Below, in pieces: positions 28,831-41,543 of a stretch of 64,000 nt of DNA (position 1 is its first letter; the number at the start of each line of letters is the position of its first letter). The translations under genes and the position numbers were made by a program. The notes under the pieces were generated by a model. The model did no database searches. It was not told where the DNA came from and saw only the letters and a program-made list of their open reading frames with translations. The stretch covers positions 1 to 64,000 of the forward strand of contig NW_026615371.1 in assembly GCF_000801105.2 (NCBI RefSeq), in the 5' to 3' direction. The DNA is from Raphanus sativus (taxonomy: Eukaryota; Streptophyta; Magnoliopsida; Brassicales; Brassicaceae).

Positions 28831-29587
28831 ATGCTTCAATTTGATGATGGTTTAGATAACGAGTGGAAGGGTTCACGGTTTTCTCCGAAGTTAACCATAG
28901 CCCTAGCCCTAACTATAGTTTCAATTTCTTGGGAAAGAAGGCAACTCAGGAGAGTGAGAAATCAACCCGTTCTTCTGTTTCCTCCCATTCTTCGGCAAAA
29001 GAGGATAGCTTCAGAATGGTGTTGCCACCGGCCATGCCTCCGCCTAGGGACTCCACCGTTCCGCTTCCTATGTTCCCTGAGCCGAAGAGAACTCGGAAGA
29101 AACTTAGCCACCAAGAATGCATTCTTTTACTGAGAAATTCTCTCTACTCGAAGAAAAAAATTTACAAGGAAGAAGATTTCAAATGTAACGCCTTCTGCCT
29201 GTCTCTACCTGGACTCAGGAAACACAAGCCAGCTACATCTTCGAAACGCAAAGATTCGATGGAGAAGACGAAGATGATCACAGCGTCTTCCTTCACCTCG
29301 GTCGAGAAATACGAATGGTCCCACTCTTGGACATCGACTACGTCTCTGACGCAAGATAGCGGTCGGTCGTCGTATTTGATTTACCGGTAGAGTTGTTGAA
29401 GTGCTGCAGCCGTGGAGGCGGAAAGGGAGGAAGATATGCGCAAGAACCGGCGACTTCTAGTTTCTCGTTCGATATAGAAACAGAGATTTTGGCTATGAGA
29501 AGCGTACTAAAGACGAGGAGCTCACGCTCGTCGTCAGGAAGAGATCGTCAGAGATCAGCTGAGACGACTCACAGCAACGCCGTCTGA
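28831..29587 (+). pseudogene. Root-hair-specific RSH4-like gene with two frame breaks
   Basis: Reading starts with MLQFDDGLDNEWKGS in one frame, continues near 28870 in a second frame (NHSPSPNYSFNFLGKK, then FPEPKRTRKKLSHQECILLL), and near 29370 passes to a third (FDLPVELLKCC, then SVLKTRSS). Each switch is explained by a single-base indel; TATTTGATTTA at 29374 would be in frame with one more T. The protein is Ser/Arg/Lys-rich and has no catalytic motif. Its position just before the At1g30860-type RING gene suggests it corresponds to Arabidopsis At1g30850 (RSH4, function unknown). That assignment rests on gene order and remembered similarity and needs a search. Sequencing errors could also cause the breaks. 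Confidence 0.6.
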
Positions 29588-30347
29588 GATTGTAAACTTT
29601 TTCTTCACCGTCGGTTTCGTGCCCTTCGTTGCCGCTATCTTGTATCACACCAGGATTGCGTTAAGCGTAAGGGTTGGAGTGACTAACACTTCTTTTTTTT
29701 TTTTTTTTGTAACAAGTGACTAACACTTCTTGTCCGCTTAAAACCCTTAAAGAAAAAAAACAGAGAACCAAGACTTTTGTCTTTTTTTTCTTAATGAAAA
29801 TGTGTTATTTATATATCATATGCATGTAATGAATCTACGGATACTGTAACAACTCGCTTCTATTATATGATGGTGTATAAAAGACGTGTTTAAAAATTGA
29901 TTTAAGTACTTATGTCACTAAAGTGTACTTGTATTTTTATCAAGAAAGAATTTCAAGATTAAGTTATTTTTGTTAGAACCTCCGCAAAATCAATGATTTG
30001 GAGCTCTCGCAGGCCGATTCAGCTTTGGGCGGTACAGATAGTGTGTAAATATCTATGAAGAGAGATGGTTGAATGTTTAAGAAATCAAAATGGATGAAGA
30101 CATTTGTGATAATCAAAAGTTTCATGTTTTCATCCAAGCTCTGTTTCTGACTTTCATATCAAGTTTCTAGGGCTTATCTGGTTACTTCTTAGGAGACTGG
30201 AGGTGTAGAGAACTTCATTAAACGGGACAAATCCTTTCGTTATACAATAATTGGAAACGTTACGAGACAGCATTAAGAACAACGTCATGCGATAAGAAAA
30301 AACAGAAAGTGTTCTAGGTTAGTGAAACTCGACATGCGGGTTTTATA
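29588..30347. other. Intergenic DNA between the RSH4-like and RING genes
   Basis: Two tracts TGACTAACACTTCTT near 29680 and 29717 form a short direct repeat around a T-run. The part next to 30348 is the 3' flank of the RING gene. No other feature was seen. Confidence 0.4.
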
Positions 30348-32809
30348 TCAGTTTCTTGTATCGAAGAAGACACGAACAACGTCCATAATCTGAGCTCTGC
30401 AAATCGGGCATTTCCCTCCACTCCAGTGTAGTTCATTGGCACATTTCAAGCACGTGCACATATGTCCGCACCTGTACAAAACCGCCTCGACCTGCGTTTC
30501 GTCGCAGACGCAGCATTTGCGTTTCATTGGGTTTTCTCGGTGAACCGACTGTTGCAAGCTCGTGTTAGCACTCAAACATGTTTTGACAGAGTCTCGTAGT
30601 AACGACATTTCTTGTTGAAGTTGTTGGATCTGTGATCTCATATCGCTTATCAGCTCCATTTCCTGAAAACGTTTTTAAGCGTTTGTTTAATCAAACATTT
30701 TGCTATGCAATAGCAAAGAGGTTTGAAAGACTTACAGTTGAAGGAGGATTGTGAACAGACAAGACAGGAGTGGAATTTACTTCAGTGTCTTGACAACTCC
30801 ATGATCCTGCAGGAGACGATGCAAAGATGGGCGAAGAAGACGAATCATCTCCATCGTCTTGCTCTTCACCTTCAGTAAATTGCTCTTCTTCTTCTTCTTC
30901 TTCTTCTTCTTCAGTTTCCTCCACATTTTCATTTCTATGTTCTTCCTCTTCTTCTTGTTGCAATTCCCATTTTTCGGAATGTTTTTTCGAATGTGTCTGC
31001 ACACGAGACATCATAAGCCTATCGATCTGATCTCTTAACCCGCTCTGGAGAAAGTCTGTTACCGGTCCTCTGTAATAATACCGCAAACCACATATTTTCT
31101 CAGTTAATAACAAATAATAAAACGGATTTTTATTGATTTTGATGTTACTTACCGCTCAAGGAGTCTACGTATGTCCTCTTTCTCAGACCGAGTGTTCATA
31201 ACTTCCAGGTACCGCGTCTTCCTCAGTTCCTCCCAGTAACTTCTCGGCCGAGATATTTCGTTAAGCCAGTCATTGTTGGTTTCTCCGTAGTAAGATCGCT
31301 CATCTTCGTACTCTTCTTCGTCTTCCCATCCATTCAAGTAAGACGTTTCTTGTTGCTCAAGGCAGTGATCTATCTCCATACTCTCATGCACCACATCTTG
31401 TTTTTGAGTTTCTTGGTTTATGCAGGCACTACTAGGGGTTTTCTTCTCATCTTCTTTCTCGTCAGAATCTTCGTCAGTGAAAACTTCTTCTCTGGTTTCT
31501 TGCACGTCAAGGCAATTCATTTTTGATCCAACTGTCACATTTAGGGTTTCTTCTTCTTCCTTACGTAACGTTGCTTCCGCTATCTTAGGGTTAGGGAGAC
31601 TCAACCTCTCTTTGAAAAAGGCCTCCAGGGTAAGACCGCCGTTTTTAATTGTCTTGTTATCAGCAGTTACTTCGGTTTTCTTGTTCATAAGATTATGATC
31701 CTTCCTCTTATCTGCATCAGCATGGAATCTCTCCCTGTTCAAAGATTGACGATCAGAAGAAGAAAAAGCTGAGAATTAAAACTCAACAACATAGTTTCTG
31801 AGAATAAAAGACCTTAAATGCAGAACTGAAGAGCCACCAGATCCGACACGGTTTAATCCAGTTAATTTTGAGTTAGATCGGTTCTGATCTTGAACCGCTT
31901 GACAGCGTTTCAGGTTCCTTAGCCTTAGCATTGACTGGGTTTTAAAAATTTTCACATATATATATGAGATGATGACATTGTAACAAAAAAAAAATCATAA
32001 AAATTGAAAATATAAATAACCTGGAGGCGGCCACGTTGAGTAAACCTAGAAACAGCGTTGCGTTCAACAAGCGAATCCAACTCGCGGTGGCGATCGCGTT
32101 CCATCTGCATAAGCAGATCGGTAAACGCTTGCCGTCCACGGATTCTCGGTGTTACCACCGTTTTCTCCGAAGATGACCAAGACGAAATGCAAGGTCTCGG
32201 CGTCCTGATAGTCGAGAGTCCACCCCCTGAGACAAGCTTCGCTTCGTTGCTTAGCCTCCGAATCAAGTCGGCGACACGACAGGAATCTGAAACCGAACCG
32301 CCGTGTGACCTAGAAGATTCAGTCTCCGCATCATCGCTAACCTCAGCTTCGGAATCTCCGTTGTTGTCGATAGGTGGAGATTCTGAAGAACGGGAATCTT
32401 GAACGCTGACTCCTGAATCGCTCCGGCTACTATTAACGGGCGGCGATGATTGGTTGTGACTAGGGGAGTTCCCACCGCTGGTTCGGTTCAGCAACCTCGC
32501 CTCCCATATCTGTACAAGAGAAGAAGCTCCGTTGTTTTTGTTCGATTCGTCGGGTTTGATCTCCTTCACAGTTTCCACCGGGGATGATTTTAGAACAGCT
32601 GGCTTCTTCTCTGTTGACCTAGCAGCAATAACATCCTTCTTTTTATTAAGAGTTTGGATCCAAGAATCGACCAGGTTCTCGTGATGATGATGATGATGGT
32701 TGTCTTTCACCTGAGCTTTCTTGTAAACGACGCGGTTTTGATTACGATCTCTAAGGATAAAGCCGAAGCTTTGAGACGGAGACGGAATCTCCACCTGAGA
32801 AGATGCCAT
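30348..32809 (-). CDS. RING-finger protein, probable E3 ubiquitin ligase (At1g30860-type)
   Basis: Five coding exons on the minus strand: 32021-32809, 31813-31934, 31153-31734, 30736-31069, 30348-30662, all with GT-AG borders. The sum is 2142 nt (713 residues). The N-terminal 260 residues are Ser-rich and low in complexity, with a His6 run near 38-43. The middle is acidic, with long Glu runs encoded by GAA repeats. A coiled-coil segment (about 612-645, Gln/Leu-rich) precedes a C-terminal C3HC4 RING (659-697: CCVCDETQ, CGHMCTCLKC, CPICRAQ). RINGs of this type recruit an E2 enzyme for ubiquitin transfer; the substrate is unknown. The position before peroxidase 7 agrees with At1g30860 preceding At1g30870. 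Confidence 0.93.
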
Positions 32810-33565
32810 TTTTTTAACGAATCGACGAGCACAATATCAAATACTCATTTTGAGTCTTTTCTTTAATTAATGGAAGGGGTTACAGAAGAGCTCTGTTTCT
32901 TTTTATGTCTCTACAAGAAGTAAGAATAAAGAAAGAGGAAATCGTTTTGGATTTGGTGAAGACACAGAATTTTCTCGTAAAAACAGAGAAAAGAAACAGA
33001 AGAACAGAAGAAGCGGTGGCGAAACGATGAAGAAGGGAGAAACAAAACCAATGGAACAGTAATTTGCTTATCTGTTTAGTAGTAAGACTTTTTTAAAATT
33101 GGTTTTTGTTTTAACTTATTGTCTCCACCGCTGAAATGTTGTGAATCCTAAAATTGATCTGTTTTGTCCCTTAAACTTCGGAACGTGTCCGTAATATAAG
33201 TTAATTAAAAAATGAGGTGTAAAAACAGAGGAGGATAGATGTTGAGGTTCCCAAGAAAGAAAAACTTCTGTGGCCGCAAAAGTGAAAATGGTAAAGAATT
33301 TTAAAAGCTATAGTTTCGGTTTCGAACTATGTATTATAAATGGTGATTATACACAGATGTCGCGCTTTTTAGTAAACGCATTTAATTAGTACTTTTTGAT
33401 GTTTCAAAATAGTTGATGTTTTAGTATATCAATTTAGTATATCAATATACTTTTTAACTTTATCAAAATGAGCCGTTTGATCATTTAGCCGTTGGCGAGT
33501 GGGAACCCTGCAGTCTTTATATTTTTTTCCACTTCCTTACTCGAATTATTCATTTAAAGTTTAAA
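32810..33565. other. Promoter and leader side of the RING gene
   Basis: The minus-strand leader is probably AAGAAG/GAAAC-rich (32820-33060). Beyond that is AT-rich DNA up to the Helitron cluster. No gene was seen. Confidence 0.45.
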
Positions 33566-34092
33566 CTAGGTGTTTTCATGTATCATATGCAAAAATAAAA
33601 ATTTAAAATTTAATTTATATTTAAAATAAATTGTAATTATAATTATATGTAGAAACTAAGATACAAAGAATAAAATTTTATTTAATCTTTAATTTAATAA
33701 TATTTATGTATATATTTCAAATTATAATCTTGGAAGTATTTTTTTTGGTTAAAGTATATTAAATCAAATTCTATAAAATTAAGAGAAAACTTTTTAGATA
33801 TATAATTTTCAAAATATAAATCTAAATAATATTTCTAAAATTTTAATATCAAAAAGAAATATATTTATAATTTTTAATATTAAAAAGAAATATATGAGTT
33901 ATTAACATATTTTCATAACTATGCCAAAAATAAATATTTATATAGAAAGTTAATATTAATGATGATATATGAATTTATTACCATTGCCATATTTAAAAAA
34001 AAATCTTACCAAAATTATAAAGTTTTATAAAGAAATTTGCACATGTCACTTAATTAAGTTAATGCCATGTTATATTTTTGTAAATTATGTCA
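33566..34092 (-). mobile_element. Degenerate Helitron fragment
   Basis: The left edge CTAGGTGTTTTCATG after A (33565) resembles the reversed 3' ends at 53560 and 54240, and the interior shares their AT-rich words (TTATTACCATTGCCATATTT, ATGATATATGA). The hairpin is degenerate. The 5' end could not be fixed, and the next Helitron begins at 34093. Confidence 0.5.
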
Positions 34093-34999
34093 TCCCTTAT
34101 ATATTAATTCAGGAGCATTGCAACTTTTAAGTGTAACCACGTGTCTTCACCATATTGATTTTGAGAATCATTAGAAAAAAGGTTGGTCCATCTAAATATA
34201 TATTATATTTTCATTAAATTAATTATTAACACATTAATTATTAATACATAAATATATTATTCATTCTTTCTTTAAATAAAAACTACGGATTTACCCTTAT
34301 ATGGTTACCATATATATAATAATTAATGATGTTGAATAATAATGATTTGTATTAATTTTTTATCCTCCATCATTTTAGTTTAATTTATATTGTTAAAAAC
34401 TTTAAACAATCACATTAACCAGAACCGAACCGAAAAACCAGAAAATCAAAATTGAACCGAGAACCGTATGGATACCCAAATTTCTATAATATAGTTTATA
34501 TACTTATAAAGATAATCATATAATTTTTAAATATTACTTTTAAATTGAAATACCAAAAAGAATTACAAAAATAATTGTATCTGAAATATTTAAAATTATC
34601 TTAATTATTCAAAGTTTTATCCGAAATCTAAAAAATGATAATTAAGCAAAAACCAGTTTTTTTTTTGTTTTTTTACCCGAATTAATAAAAACTGGAACCA
34701 AACCGAAACAATATGTGATCAGAAATTACTTCGGATATTAGCCAATTCTCAACTTTGTTACTTGAACTGAACGTAAATTCAATAACCACACCAAATTTTA
34801 TAAATATTCGAACGGATCCTAAACCTCAACCTCAACCGAAATAACCAAACCGAAACCAAGAACCAAATGCGCTATACCAAACAATTATTGATTTAATTTT
34901 GACCACAAAAAATATTAGAGAAATAATTCAATTATGAAATAAAATTTAAGTTTTTATAAAAAGAATTTCACCCCGCGCAGAGTGCGAATTATTATCTAG
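34093..34999 (+). mobile_element. Non-autonomous Helitron
   Basis: It begins TCCCTTATATATTAATTCAG after host A and ends CCCCGCGCAGAGTGCGAATT then ATTATCTAG before host T. The 5' end is closely similar to the reverse element ending at 39077, including TATATATTAAT, GGA-CATT-CAAC and ACCACGTGTC words. It is 907 bp and without genes; it contains CCGAACCGAAA-type degenerate repeats. Confidence 0.8.
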
Positions 35000-35120
35000 T
35001 ATTTTTTGTTAAAATTGGATGTATTGATTATATATGTCAAAATCACTTTCACAAATGTATAGGAGATAACTATTTCCCCCCCCCCCCCAAAAGGTTCATT
35101 GCAGCTTATTTTACTAATAA

Positions 35121-38020
35121 CTAGGGTAAACCCGCCCTACAGGCGGGCAGACGATTAAAAAACAAATAATGCAAATAGTTTTAAATGTCTAATTTATTTT
35201 AATTAAAAATAATACTTAAGTTCATAACTTTTACAACATTTTTCACTGTTCATTTTAGGAAGTACACTTGTCTAACTATTATAAATTGTAAAAATAATAT
35301 TATTTTTCCTTTCATTATAAACTAAAAATATCTTAAGATAGATAGATAAATAATATGAAACTATCGTTACTCTTTATACATGTACATGTATATACATGTT
35401 TTTTTAGAAAGGGTACATATAAAATGTCTAATTAAAAACCCAAGAACTCTAGATATCACATTTGCATTGCTCCGTAAGTAAATGGATAATGTTCTATTGA
35501 TTAAAAAACAGTATTTTATACCAATCCAGACCCAGCCGTAGATTCCTGTAAACCCTCACAACAAATGAAGCGTATTCCAACATCTGTAGCATAGAAATGT
35601 GTTTATGAAATGAATCATGTACCTTATTTATCAAATCCTTCTTCTGCTCTCTCATTTCAGTAATCTTAGTCTAGTCCACCACTACCCCAACGGTCATTAT
35701 CTCCTTCTTTCGTTTACCAATATCAAAAATTTGGACCCGTTCCAATTTTTTATGAAGTCTACATACTTGAATCCAAATCCTTTATGCACTGAAACTACAC
35801 AACATATACATTTACAGCACTCTTGTTCCTACTGTTCAAGTATCAATAACATAATTAGAAGTTGTTTATTCACCCAAGAGAATCTTAAGTTAGATCCAAA
35901 TTCTTATAAGTATGATTTGAAACTGTTTCGTGGGAACCCCACAATCAGACTCTAGCCAAACTCTAAAGAGCTCACAAACTGTAAACCTCGACAACTTACA
36001 TATGCATTATCATGGTCAATCACGGACCGTCTTCCGGTGAAGAATTTCTAATTTTTATTTAAACCTTCTGTGTTTTTGCGTTCTGTAATATCATAAATGT
36101 CAATCCATTTTTCAGCGACAGAGTGAATATAATTTTTTCTTTAAAAACGACAGAGTGAATATGTTTGTATATTTGTTTGTGGCGTGGATATTTGTTTAAA
36201 CTGCTGGTGTTAATTTTTAAATATTATTTTGTCAGGTTATTCACCTGATATCAAATTACAACGGGAAGAGACGACATTAAACCTCTTTATTAGCCTCGTG
36301 GCCGATGCTCTCGCCACTGAATGAGAAGACTTTTTTTATTTTTGAATGAGAAGACTTGGGTTCTTGGTTTAACAAAATGAGACTCACTGAAGAAACTTGT
36401 AGAACTCAAAGATGAGTTCATTGATGGAGTCAAAGAGGAGCTCATGAATGGTCAACAGAACAAAGCTGAGTAGGATAAAATGGTATATTGATGAAAAGCC
36501 GGGTTGAAAACCTGGTTGGAAATTTCTGTTTTCATGTACAACACTTCAGGCATCCAAAACCACTTTAATGCACTTATAGACTTTTTTTTCATAGGATGGT
36601 TTTTTTTCTTCAAATTGGTTACGAAGTCTGTCTCTTTGCTTCACCTGATTTTTGTTGGAGATGAGTCAATATCAGCTAATAACTAATTGAAGAGTTCTAA
36701 CTCCTAAGTTCAGTAGTAAGTATAGTTTTAAGAAAGAAAAAACACTCATACCTCTTGCTGAAATAATTTCATATCGACCAAGGGCGGCTTAAAAACTAAT
36801 GTGTATTCATTGGTTCTAGATATAAGTGAGATGGTGAGGCCGCAGAGAGAAGAGACGGTTCTGGTTGGCTCTCTTCATGGGAGCTCTGTTATAACCAAAA
36901 ACAAAAAAGAAAGCAACCATATAATTCAGCTCTGTTTTTCAATGACAAAGACTTTTGCATAGAAGCACTATTAAGGTCAAAAAGGTGGCTAAAATTTTTG
37001 TATACTACTAACCTCTTCTATCTACATCATAAACTTGAAGTACTGATATCTCAATGGTGATGAAGTTGTGGCCGCTATTGGACACAGAAGGGCTACTATG
37101 TTGTCTTAACGAAGTAGTTTCCATCTCTTTTGATAGTTCTACAGAATATCAAAGATACCATTGGTCAACAAACAAAGGGTTAATGTTTCTCGAAACGGAG
37201 AAAAAACAAAAACTACATGCCAATGTGTCAGACTTCATGAAATACTCTGAAGCAGATCTAAAAGCAGAGTCGGATCCTGGTCCCATATTCTTCGTGGGCT
37301 CCTAAGGGAAGACAAATACCCAGGAAGCAACTATACAATCTTTCTTTCAGCGTTGCATCGGAATCTCCAGTCTCAGTCAGATTATGTTTTTTCTTGACGA
37401 CAAACCTCTCTTGAGATATAGAAGTCATCGCTCAAGAAAGAAATAATCTTTAGTTGTTGACAAACTCCTTCATTTCTTCCCCAGAAATATTACGGTTTCT
37501 CCTCGACAACGGATGAGCACCACTCCAATTTCAAGTCGAAAAACCTTGGAGTTAGCTTAAACATTAAGAGAGATGAGTATTTAGATTCGAATATGAGTGA
37601 GATGAGTAGCAACGATCGATTCGCAGAAGAGAGATACTAACCAATTTATATCCGACTTCGCCGACGGAACAACGCGATTGAAAATCTCGTCATGGGTTTA
37701 CGAACTAATGTGATTAAAGACGTAGAAACACAACGCCTTCCGTTACAGAAACGGATCGTCACAGCTCCACCAGATCGAAGTGAAACGAAGAACACAATCG
37801 TGTTGATGAACACAGATTAGGGTTTCGCGTATAGTTAGGTGGTCACTGCGCCTCAAAACAGAGCGTGACACCAATCTCAAGCGAAGCCCGAACGAAACCA
37901 AAAAAAACGAACGCTGCGTTTCATTAAAGATGACACGTGTCAGATGCTGGACGACTGAATTAGTGACATGGCATCCTACGTGTCAGCAGGAGAGAAACAT
38001 CCTTACTTTATAATAATAGA
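35121..38020 (-). mobile_element. 2.9-kb Helitron with captured gene-like DNA
   Basis: Minus-strand reading begins TCTATTATTATAAAGTAAGG at 38020 and ends with hairpin GCCCGCCTGTAGGGCGGG, then TTTACCCTAG at 35121 before T. The interior is less AT-rich than neighbouring Helitrons. Stretches look like transcribed host DNA: 36384-36472 reads as SLKKLVELKDEFIDGVKEEL in one frame, and 37500-37830 resembles a 5' leader region. I recognise no full gene, and no RepHel protein is encoded. The 3' neighbour on the map is another Helitron that starts at the very next base. Confidence 0.75.
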
Positions 38021-39077
38021 CTAGATGATAATCCGCGCCATGCGCGGAGTGAGTTTTTTAAAATATGTTATATTGAAATATTACAATTAGAATGCATCTT
38101 GTTATCAAGATTTTTTTTTACATTTGATTTGGGGTGAACATTCGGATACCATTTGGTTCAGTTTGGTTTGGTTCGGTTCAGTTATGTTTCGATTTTTTGT
38201 GAGTTCGATCCGGTTTGGATCTGCGGGTTCGGTTTGGGTTTGGACTCAGATAACTCATTTTATTTAAAAAAAAAAATTTCGTATATACTTTAAATTTCTC
38301 AAAATATAAAAATAAAAAATTATTTATAACATATAAATGTGTATAATGCAAGCTAAAATACTTAAACTTAACATAAAATTTGGTTAGCTTCAATATTCGG
38401 ATAAGAAATCAATAGATATTTGAAGTATTGGTATTTTGAATATCATTTAACAATTTTAATCATGTATTTTTAACTATTTGTAAATATTTTCAAGTATTTT
38501 GGACAACTTAATAACATTTTATATATTTTGTATATTCTTTTAGATATTAAATTCTAAAAATAATTAATATATTTAAGTATATAAATCTGGTTTCGATATA
38601 TTCGATATCCAAAATATTTCGTTTCTGATCAGGTTCCGTTCTAAAAAATATCATATTAATAGCATCTTACAATTTTTGGTAATTTATAGACGTTTTAAAA
38701 AATTTAAAATATAACATATATGAAAAATCTATTTTTTTAAAATATGTTTAAGTGATTTTTTATAATATTAATTAAAATAAAATGTAGAGGATATAAATTT
38801 TTTTATCAAATATTTTGATTTGTAATCATTAATTATCATATATACGTTAATCATATTAGGTAATTTTCGTAGCTTTTATTTAAGGAAATAAACTTACGTA
38901 GCTTTTATTTAAGGAAATAATTTAAGACTATTAATTAATATGATAATTAGTTTAATAAAAAGTATAATATATATTAATATGGACCAACATATTTTCTAAG
39001 GATTTCTGAGAATCATCCTAGTGATGACACGTGGTTACAAAACATGTTGTAATGTTCCAGGATTAATATATAGGGGA
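38021..39077 (-). mobile_element. Helitron joined directly to the 5' end of the preceding one
   Basis: Minus-strand reading begins TCCCCTATATATTAATCC at 39077 (host A next to it) and ends with CGCGCATGGCGCGG, a hairpin, then ATTATCATCTAG at 38021. Its outer neighbour on the left is the terminal A of the Helitron 35121-38020. It is the same family as 34093-34999 and is 1057 bp. Confidence 0.8.
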
Positions 39078-39602
39078 TTTTAATTTTAGTAGGGCTTCAT
39101 AGACGTGAGTCGTTAATGAATCCTCTTACCACGGAAGTCGATAGTTTAGGTTTATTCAGCCCATATATGAAATGTACAAATAAAATTGTTAATTTTAAAA
39201 CTAGCCGTTTTACTTCATAGATTTTTACTCGATAAAATATCACTAGTCACTACCATGTCACAATTCGGGGTTTGAAGATATGAATGTGTGTTATGGACTG
39301 AAATAGATAAATAATAGTACCATAACCGACAAATGACACAATAAAATGCCCCAATCCAAGTTGACGAAAAAATAAAATAATAATCTAATCCAAATAATAT
39401 AAATTTTCTTATGTTTTCTTATATAAACAAATCATATATTATTCTGCCCGACATGTAAGCAAGTTAGCAAATCATTTGTATTATCAAAATAAAGTTGTGC
39501 CTCCCACGTTAAACCCAATATAAATTACTCTCACACTCGGTCCCAAAGAAATTCAAAATCGATTAAATTGGAAAAGATAGAAAATAAAAAGGCAACAACA
39601 CA
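39078..39602 (+). promoter_or_regulatory. Peroxidase 7 upstream region with TATA box
   Basis: A TATAAAT box (39519-39525) lies 78 bp before the start codon, leaving room for a leader of about 50 bases. No other element was identified with confidence. The Helitron 38021-39077 ends about 440 bp upstream of the box. Confidence 0.6.
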
Positions 39603-41016
39603 ATGAAGTTGGCCGTGGTCTCAGCTGTCATCTTAGTCGTGGTTTTCGTGGCCTGGCCAGTATCAGCCGGTGGATACGGACACAAAGAGGAGGAGGATGA
39701 TGACACGAAGTCATGGTTTCCTCTGGACAATCTATTATCGTTGAATTATTATGATAAGAGTTGCCCAAACTTTGAGAAAATCGTTGATACCAAAGTCAGG
39801 GAATGGACAAAGACTGATCCTTCCCTTGGTCCTGCCCTCCTCCGCCTTCTCTTCCACGATTGCGGCGTCACGGTATTGCAACTATATCTTTTTTTTTTCT
39901 TAAATATTTCAATTGCGTAGTATTTATATTAGCTGTATCATATCAAATGATTTTGGTTCATGTATATGATGTATTGTTTACATTGTTTTGAAAACTGACC
40001 TGAATTGATGCGTTCTTCTAATGACTATTAGAGTTTTTGTTGTTAACACGTATTCCCATAGAATAATATACTATGAAATATAATGAAACTACCTAATCGA
40101 AAAACTTGATTTACATGGAATCCTTATTGTAACAAATTTCATTTCATTTTGAGGTATAGATGATCGTAGGTCACGTATTGTTGTGTGTACACATATATAA
40201 ATACATTTGAAATGGGAAGATGACAAACTTTTGTGAATGTGTAGCAACTTTCAGGGATGTGATGCGTCGGTTCTTCTAGACCACGAAGGATCAGAGAGAA
40301 GATCTCCGGCGAGCAAAACCTTAAGAGGCTTCGAGCTAATCGACGATATCAAGTCCGAGATGGAGAAAGCCTGCCCCAAATTAGTCTCATGCGCCGACAT
40401 CCTAGCGGCAGCTAGCCGCTCCGCCACCTACCAACTCGGTGGTCCTTACTGGCCTAACGCCTACGGACGTCGTGACTCTAAAAATTCATACGCTAGAGAC
40501 GCCGAGAAAGTCCCTTCAGGCCGCCGTGACATCACTGGTCTTCTCGAGACGTTTCAGTCTTACGGTCTCAACGTCCTCGACCTTGTCGTCCTTTCCGGGG
40601 CCCACACCATCGGGAAAGCTTACTGTGGAACCATCCAGTCAAGGCTTTACAACTTCAACGCAACCCATGGAACTGATCCGTCCATCGATCCCAAATTCGC
40701 AGATTACTTGAGGCGCAAGTGTCGATGGGCCTCAGAGACGGTTTACCTAGACGTGGAGACTCCAGTGGTATTCGATAATCAGTACTACATCAATCTTCAG
40801 AAGAATATGGGAGTCTTGACCACCGATCAGGAGCTTGTGAAGGACCCGAGGACCGCTCCGCTGGTAAAGGCCTTCGCGGAGCAGCCGGCTCAGATGTTCA
40901 GACATCAGTTTGCTGTGTCGATGGCTAAGCTGGTTAATGTTGGTGTCATTACTGCTGAAGATCGTACTGGAGAGATCAGGAGGGTTTGCAGCAAATCTAA
41001 TTCCAGACCTTACTGA
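39603..41016 (+). CDS. PER7: Class III peroxidase, peroxidase 7-type
   Basis: Two exons, 39603-39872 and 40255-41016 (GT-AG), give 343 residues. The first ~22 residues form a signal peptide (VVSAVILVVVFVAWPVSA). The distal haem region reads LLRLLFHDCG with catalytic His85, and the proximal haem ligand is His207 in LVVLSGAHTIGKA. The conserved cysteines are visible (SCPNFEKI, GCDASVLL, VSCADIL). Class III peroxidases use H2O2 to oxidise phenolics in the wall or apoplast. Sequence and position match Arabidopsis peroxidase 7 (At1g30870, about 349 residues). Most class III peroxidase genes have three introns; only one is seen here. An acidic stretch KEEEDDDTK follows the signal peptide. The gene appears intact. 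Confidence 0.95.
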
Positions 41017-41543
41017 TTGGAAAAATTGGTGAAGAGTTTATAAAAGAATCTTTTTTTTTAATGAGTTCTTGTTTGGTTTAAAGTGTAATTTTGTTACTCG
41101 TTGTCTGAACAACAACAAAAATGTGAATCTTGATTTATGCTGAAAATTGAAAAAATATATTTTGTAATAGCTTACAAGTTTTCCTATACATTTGGCTGAA
41201 ACTAAAGTATTTATATGTACATTTCCTATAATATCTGATCAAGACAATTCATGATTATTATGGTTAATAATATTTCATTAAATCCTAAAATGTTGGGCTA
41301 TACAGTCAAGTAAATAGCTGTGATGATAGCTTTTGGAGAAAGAAAATGAAACACTGGAGGCGTAATCAGACTTCTAATTAGGTTCAAAATCACATATTTC
41401 AGGTTCTCTACAATACTGAAGCTCCCCCACAAAATAACAGTAGTACGAAGTAAGACACTCTCTAAGACAATTACGGAATCTAGAGGGAACATAGATATGG
41501 GAGGTTAAACAGAACAAGAAGTGAAGAAACCAACTAGGGAACT
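41017..41543. other. Convergent 3' flanks of PER7 and the DUF2423-like gene
   Basis: AT-rich up to about 41300, then moderately GC sequence that is probably the minus-strand 3' untranslated region. No other gene was seen. Confidence 0.45.

Noticed and set aside
35076..35088. Run of 13 C
   Set aside because: An isolated homopolymer; its length may be a sequencing artefact and it has no associated feature.
35617..35955. A 112-codon frame inside a Helitron
   Set aside because: No recognisable domain, and AT-rich sequence gives such frames by chance.
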